Part shown: piece by piece, positions 61,093 through 64,000 of the stretch
Layout of the letters: each line of letters opens with the position of its first letter
Numbering within the stretch: position 1 is the stretch's first letter
Assembly (NCBI RefSeq): GCF_000612585.1
Contig: NZ_JFCA01000002.1
Location: 62,001-126,000, forward strand
Direction of reading: 5' to 3'
DNA: 64,000 nucleotides
From: Pseudomonas sp. CHM02
GTDB lineage: Bacteria > Pseudomonadota > Gammaproteobacteria > Pseudomonadales > Pseudomonadaceae
Notes under the pieces: generated by a model
What the model saw: only the letters and a program-made list of their open reading frames with translations
Told to the model about the DNA's origin: nothing
Databases searched by the model: none
Position numbers and translations under genes: made by a program

Positions 61093-63531
61093 TTACCAGT
61101 TGTACGACACCGTCCCAAGCAGTGTACGGCTGTCACCCCAGTAGCAGCGGCCCGCGTCGTTGCAGCCAGAAACATATTCCTTGTCGAACAGGTTCTTGGC
61201 GTTCACGTCCACTGACCAGTGTGTGTCGATCTGGTAGCCGACTGCTGCGTCCACCAGAGTGACGCTCCCAGCGTCCAGCTTTCCGTACAGGCTTGGCTGG
61301 GTGTAGGAAAACGTACTGTCGAAATAACGCACACCGCCGCCCAGGGACAAACCCTTGAGTTGGCCATCAAGGAAGCGGTACTTGCCCCATACCGAGGCTT
61401 GGTTGCGCGGAACCCCCGTCATCTGGTGCCCCTCGACCAGCGATGTAGCCGAATCCTTGGTAATCCGAGCGTCAGTGTAGGTGTAGGCCGCGGTCACATT
61501 CAGGTTGGGCGTGATGTTGCTGTTCACCTCGACCTCGGCCCCTTTGGCCCGGCTTTCGCCCACTTGGCGGTAGCTGTTGGTGGTAGCGTCGAGGTAGGTG
61601 TCGTCTTCCTTGCGCAAGTCATACACCGACAGGGTCATCGCGGTGTCCCAACCGATCGGCTCGTACTTCACACCCACTTCGTACTGGCTGCTAGTGATCG
61701 GTTTCAGTGGTGAACCGGCATTGGAAATCTGCTGTACGGGGACGAATGCGGTGGAATAGCTGACGTACGGCGTCAGGCCGTTGTCGAACTGGTACATCAC
61801 CCCGCCCTGGTAGGTGAACTTGCGGTCTTCGGAGCCGGTGTTGCTGGCCTTGTTGACCTTGTCGCGGAAGTCACTGTCGACCCAGTCCTGGCGGCCACCC
61901 AGCAGGAACAGCCAGTGGTCATACTTGCTCTGGATCTGTGCATAAACACCCTTCATCTGCTGCTCGAGCAGGGTGTTTTGCACAGCCACCGGGGTCAGCG
62001 GATCGCGCAGGTACACGGGGTTATACACATTGATGGTGCCGGCGAAGCCTGCGTCCCAATCCTGGTTGAACGAGGTGCGGTCATAACTGGCACCGAACAG
62101 CACGGTATTTTCCAAGCCTCCGACCTGGAATTTGCCTTCCAGCTGGTTATCCAGGGAATAGACCATCGACTTGTTGTACCGGTCGTAGGCGGTCATGTTC
62201 AGTTGGGTGCCGAAACCGCCATTGTTCAAGGTGCTCGGCCAGGTTTCGTGACGGTTGATGCGCGACTGCATGTACCGCGAGTTCTGCCGGAACTGCCAAT
62301 CGTCGTTGAAGCTGTGGCTGAATTCGTAGCCGGTGCTCCAGGCTTCACGTTCGAACGTGTTCCAGTCCGGATCGCCGAGCATGGTGTGCTTGGACAGCTT
62401 TCCGTTCGGATTTGTCAGCAAGGTGCCCGCGGCGGGTAGGCCGAGTTCGAGATTGGTGTGGTCCTTTTGGTAATTGGCCAACAGGGTAAGGGTGTTGAAG
62501 TCGTCGAAATTCAGGGTCAGTGATGGCGCGATATACAGGCGATCATCAGGAACATGGTCAGTCTGCGTGTCGGATTTGCGACCGAGCATCACAACCCGAC
62601 CAAGGATGTTGCCGCTGTCGTTGAGTGGCCCCGAGATATCCACACCCAACTGACGCCGATTATTCGAGCCATAACCGAGCTGCACTTCACCTTGCGGCGT
62701 GGCAGTCGGATGTTTACTCACCAGGTTCACCAAACCGCCAGGTGCGTTTTCACCGTAGAGCAGGGAGGAGGGACCACGGAAGATTTCGACCCTTTCCAGG
62801 CCATAGGGCTCACTGGTGGTGTCATACCGATTGCCTTGCACACGCAGGCCATCTCGCAGCAAACCGTAGCCGTAATCAGTGGCATTGAAACCGCGGATGA
62901 AGAACAAGTCTCCTGCGAGACCGTCGCCGGCAGCAAAGGGCGGCGCGAAGATGCCGGGCACGTAGCCCAATACTTCAGTCAGGGTCTGCGACTTCTGGTC
63001 CTTGATGCGCTGGCCGGTGACAACCGATACCGAACGTGGTGTTTCCGACAGAGGCGTGCTGGTCTTGGTACCGATGCGGCTGTTTTGCGCCTTGTAGCCC
63101 ACATCACCGGCAATCTCTTGATTGAACCCCGCCTGTTGATAAGTGCTGACCGTGGTCGGCGCGAGCGTGAGTTGCCCTGCGGGAATGGCCTGCAGGACAT
63201 AGCTGCCGGGCGCCTGGACGATCGCTTGTAACCCCGAGTTCTGCAGCAACAGTGCAAAGCCTTGCTCAACCGAATAGTCACCTTCCAGCCCGGTCGTGTT
63301 CAAACGCGCGGTTTGCTGGGGCGAGAAAGACAGAATCACATTCGCCCTGGCGGCAAATTGGCTCAAGGCATTGTCCAGTGGACCGGCCGCAATGACGTAA
63401 TGTTGCACCGCGCTGGCGGCCATGGCGTCAGTGGATAGCAAAACACCGGCGGTGGCTGCCGTGCCGAGCAGCAGGCTGCACGTCATACCGTGGTAGGAAA
63501 GTCGCTGGCGAAGCTTGGTGGGAAGGCGCAT
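61093..63531 (-). CDS. TonB-dependent siderophore receptor with STN signalling domain
   Basis: The 812-residue outer-membrane receptor has a signal sequence, a secretin/TonB N-terminal (STN) domain (about 50-115), a plug (about 165-290) with RSVSVVTGQRIKDQ and PSSLLYGENAPGGLVNLVSKHP shortened to its core, and a beta-barrel ending in SYNW with terminal aromatic residue. The STN domain means it can signal across the membrane to the FecR-type protein encoded just upstream. Its ligand is probably a ferric siderophore; ferrichrome- or pyoverdine-type cannot be told apart. Confidence 0.92.
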   Translation of the reverse strand: MRLPTKLRQRLSYHGMTCSLLLGTAATAGVLLSTDAMAASAVQHYVIAAGPLDNALSQFAARANVILSFSPQQTARLNTTGLEGDYSVEQGFALLLQNSGLQAIVQAPGSYVLQAIPAGQLTLAPTTVSTYQQAGFNQEIAGDVGYKAQNSRIGTKTSTPLSETPRSVSVVTGQRIKDQKSQTLTEVLGYVPGIFAPPFAAGDGLAGDLFFIRGFNATDYGYGLLRDGLRVQGNRYDTTSEPYGLERVEIFRGPSSLLYGENAPGGLVNLVSKHPTATPQGEVQLGYGSNNRRQLGVDISGPLNDSGNILGRVVMLGRKSDTQTDHVPDDRLYIAPSLTLNFDDFNTLTLLANYQKDHTNLELGLPAAGTLLTNPNGKLSKHTMLGDPDWNTFEREAWSTGYEFSHSFNDDWQFRQNSRYMQSRINRHETWPSTLNNGGFGTQLNMTAYDRYNKSMVYSLDNQLEGKFQVGGLENTVLFGASYDRTSFNQDWDAGFAGTINVYNPVYLRDPLTPVAVQNTLLEQQMKGVYAQIQSKYDHWLFLLGGRQDWVDSDFRDKVNKASNTGSEDRKFTYQGGVMYQFDNGLTPYVSYSTAFVPVQQISNAGSPLKPITSSQYEVGVKYEPIGWDTAMTLSVYDLRKEDDTYLDATTNSYRQVGESRAKGAEVEVNSNITPNLNVTAAYTYTDARITKDSATSLVEGHQMTGVPRNQASVWGKYRFLDGQLKGLSLGGGVRYFDSTFSYTQPSLYGKLDAGSVTLVDAAVGYQIDTHWSVDVNAKNLFDKEYVSGCNDAGRCYWGDSRTLLGTVSYNW

Positions 63532-63623
63532 AGGTGGGTAAGCCCTGAAGGTGGCGTCGTGATTACCTGTAGGGCCGTGTCAGGTAAAAAAAAGATAACC
63601 CCTTGTGCGGATATTTTTTGCGA

Positions 63624-64000
63624 TCAGGCGATTCGCTTCACCGAAACCCAATAGCGAGTGAAGTACTTCACTTGAATCGGCAAGGTTGCCTGCAGATTCG
63701 CAAGTACCGCATCGGTGGAATCCAGGCGGAAGGTCCCGGAAACACGCAGGCGTGCGCAAGCCAAGTCGCATTGCAGGACACCCGGACGGTAACGGGCGAG
63801 GTCTTCGATCACATCCCCGAGGCGCGCATCCAATACGATCAACTGGCCATCGACCCAGGCTGCCTGGGACCCGCTATACGTGTGGTTAAGCCCAACGTGT
63901 TGACGATCGAAGTCAGCGCTTTCACCGGCTCCGAGCAGTCGAGCGTAATTGGGCTGATCACCAGGGGACACAGTCACCCGATCCTCCAGAACGCCGACAC
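63624..64000 (-). CDS. FecR-family anti-sigma regulator, 5' part outside window
   Basis: The visible C-terminal 124 residues include YARLLGAGESADF, DARLGDVIEDLARYRPGVLQCD and the end FYRYW-like YFTRYWVSVKRIA, typical of PupR/FecR proteins that bind the STN domain of a receptor. The frame is open to the right edge, so the N-terminal anti-sigma part and the sigma factor gene should lie beyond it. The gene precedes the receptor gene by 92 bp on the same strand. Confidence 0.85.
   Translation of the reverse strand, partial: VGVLEDRVTVSPGDQPNYARLLGAGESADFDRQHVGLNHTYSGSQAAWVDGQLIVLDARLGDVIEDLARYRPGVLQCDLACARLRVSGTFRLDSTDAVLANLQATLPIQVKYFTRYWVSVKRIA

Overview
The window is a GC-rich stretch of a gammaproteobacterial chromosome spanning the replication origin, almost certainly a Pseudomonas of the fluorescens group. 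The evidence is the gene order rpmH-rnpA-yidD-yidC-mnmE on one side of oriC and dnaA-dnaN-recF-gyrB on the other, followed by plsC-gmhB-glyS-glyQ-tag, trkA-rsmB-fmt-def, dprA-tsaC-qor-hemF-aroE and trpI-trpBA. Supporting signs are Pseudomonas-type parS sites (TGTTCCACGTGGAACA) and many GTAGGAGC/GTGGGAGC REP-type palindromes. I see no rRNA, tRNA, CRISPR array, prophage or insertion sequence.

Layout. 1-2.9 kb: a SulP transporter cut by the left edge, a beta-carbonic anhydrase, and a radical SAM protein with a LexA box at its start. 3-6.9 kb: a three-gene membrane-bound gluconate 2-dehydrogenase (Tat-exported small subunit, FAD subunit, triheme cytochrome c). 7-12.5 kb: a yheV-like zinc ribbon gene, prlC, gamma-carbonic anhydrase, HAD phosphatase, aminopeptidase and lipoprotein. 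12.5-16 kb: small stress or envelope genes (two DUF1161 paralogues, OsmC, LLM flavin enzyme, dodecin, DUF883). 15.7-18.8 kb: trpI and trpBA with a terminator. 19.5-23.7 kb: D-galactonate catabolism (dgoK-dgoA-dgoD-MFS). 23.8-29.4 kb: choline-O-sulfate use (LysR, betC, choX, SulP). 29.5-45.8 kb: housekeeping genes. 46-50.2 kb: a sensory module (FecR-domain protein, CHASE2 histidine kinase, OmpR-type regulator) placed between plsC and gyrB. 50.3-61 kb: the replication and ribosome/membrane biogenesis core with oriC at about 56.5-57.1 kb. 61-64 kb: a TonB-dependent siderophore receptor and the end of its FecR-type anti-sigma gene.

The most interesting parts are the FecR/CHASE2/response-regulator module set into an otherwise conserved origin-proximal order, a PA0020-like envelope protein that lacks its usual LysM domain, a LexA operator embedded in a long perfect dyad that also covers a ribosome-binding site, three parS sites (two inside recF in the same reading phase), an excess of perfect DnaA boxes outside oriC, and several REPIN-like doublets, one of which splits a catabolic gene cluster. 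No wholly new system could be proven from the sequence alone; the CHASE2/FecR module is the best candidate for one that has not been characterised.
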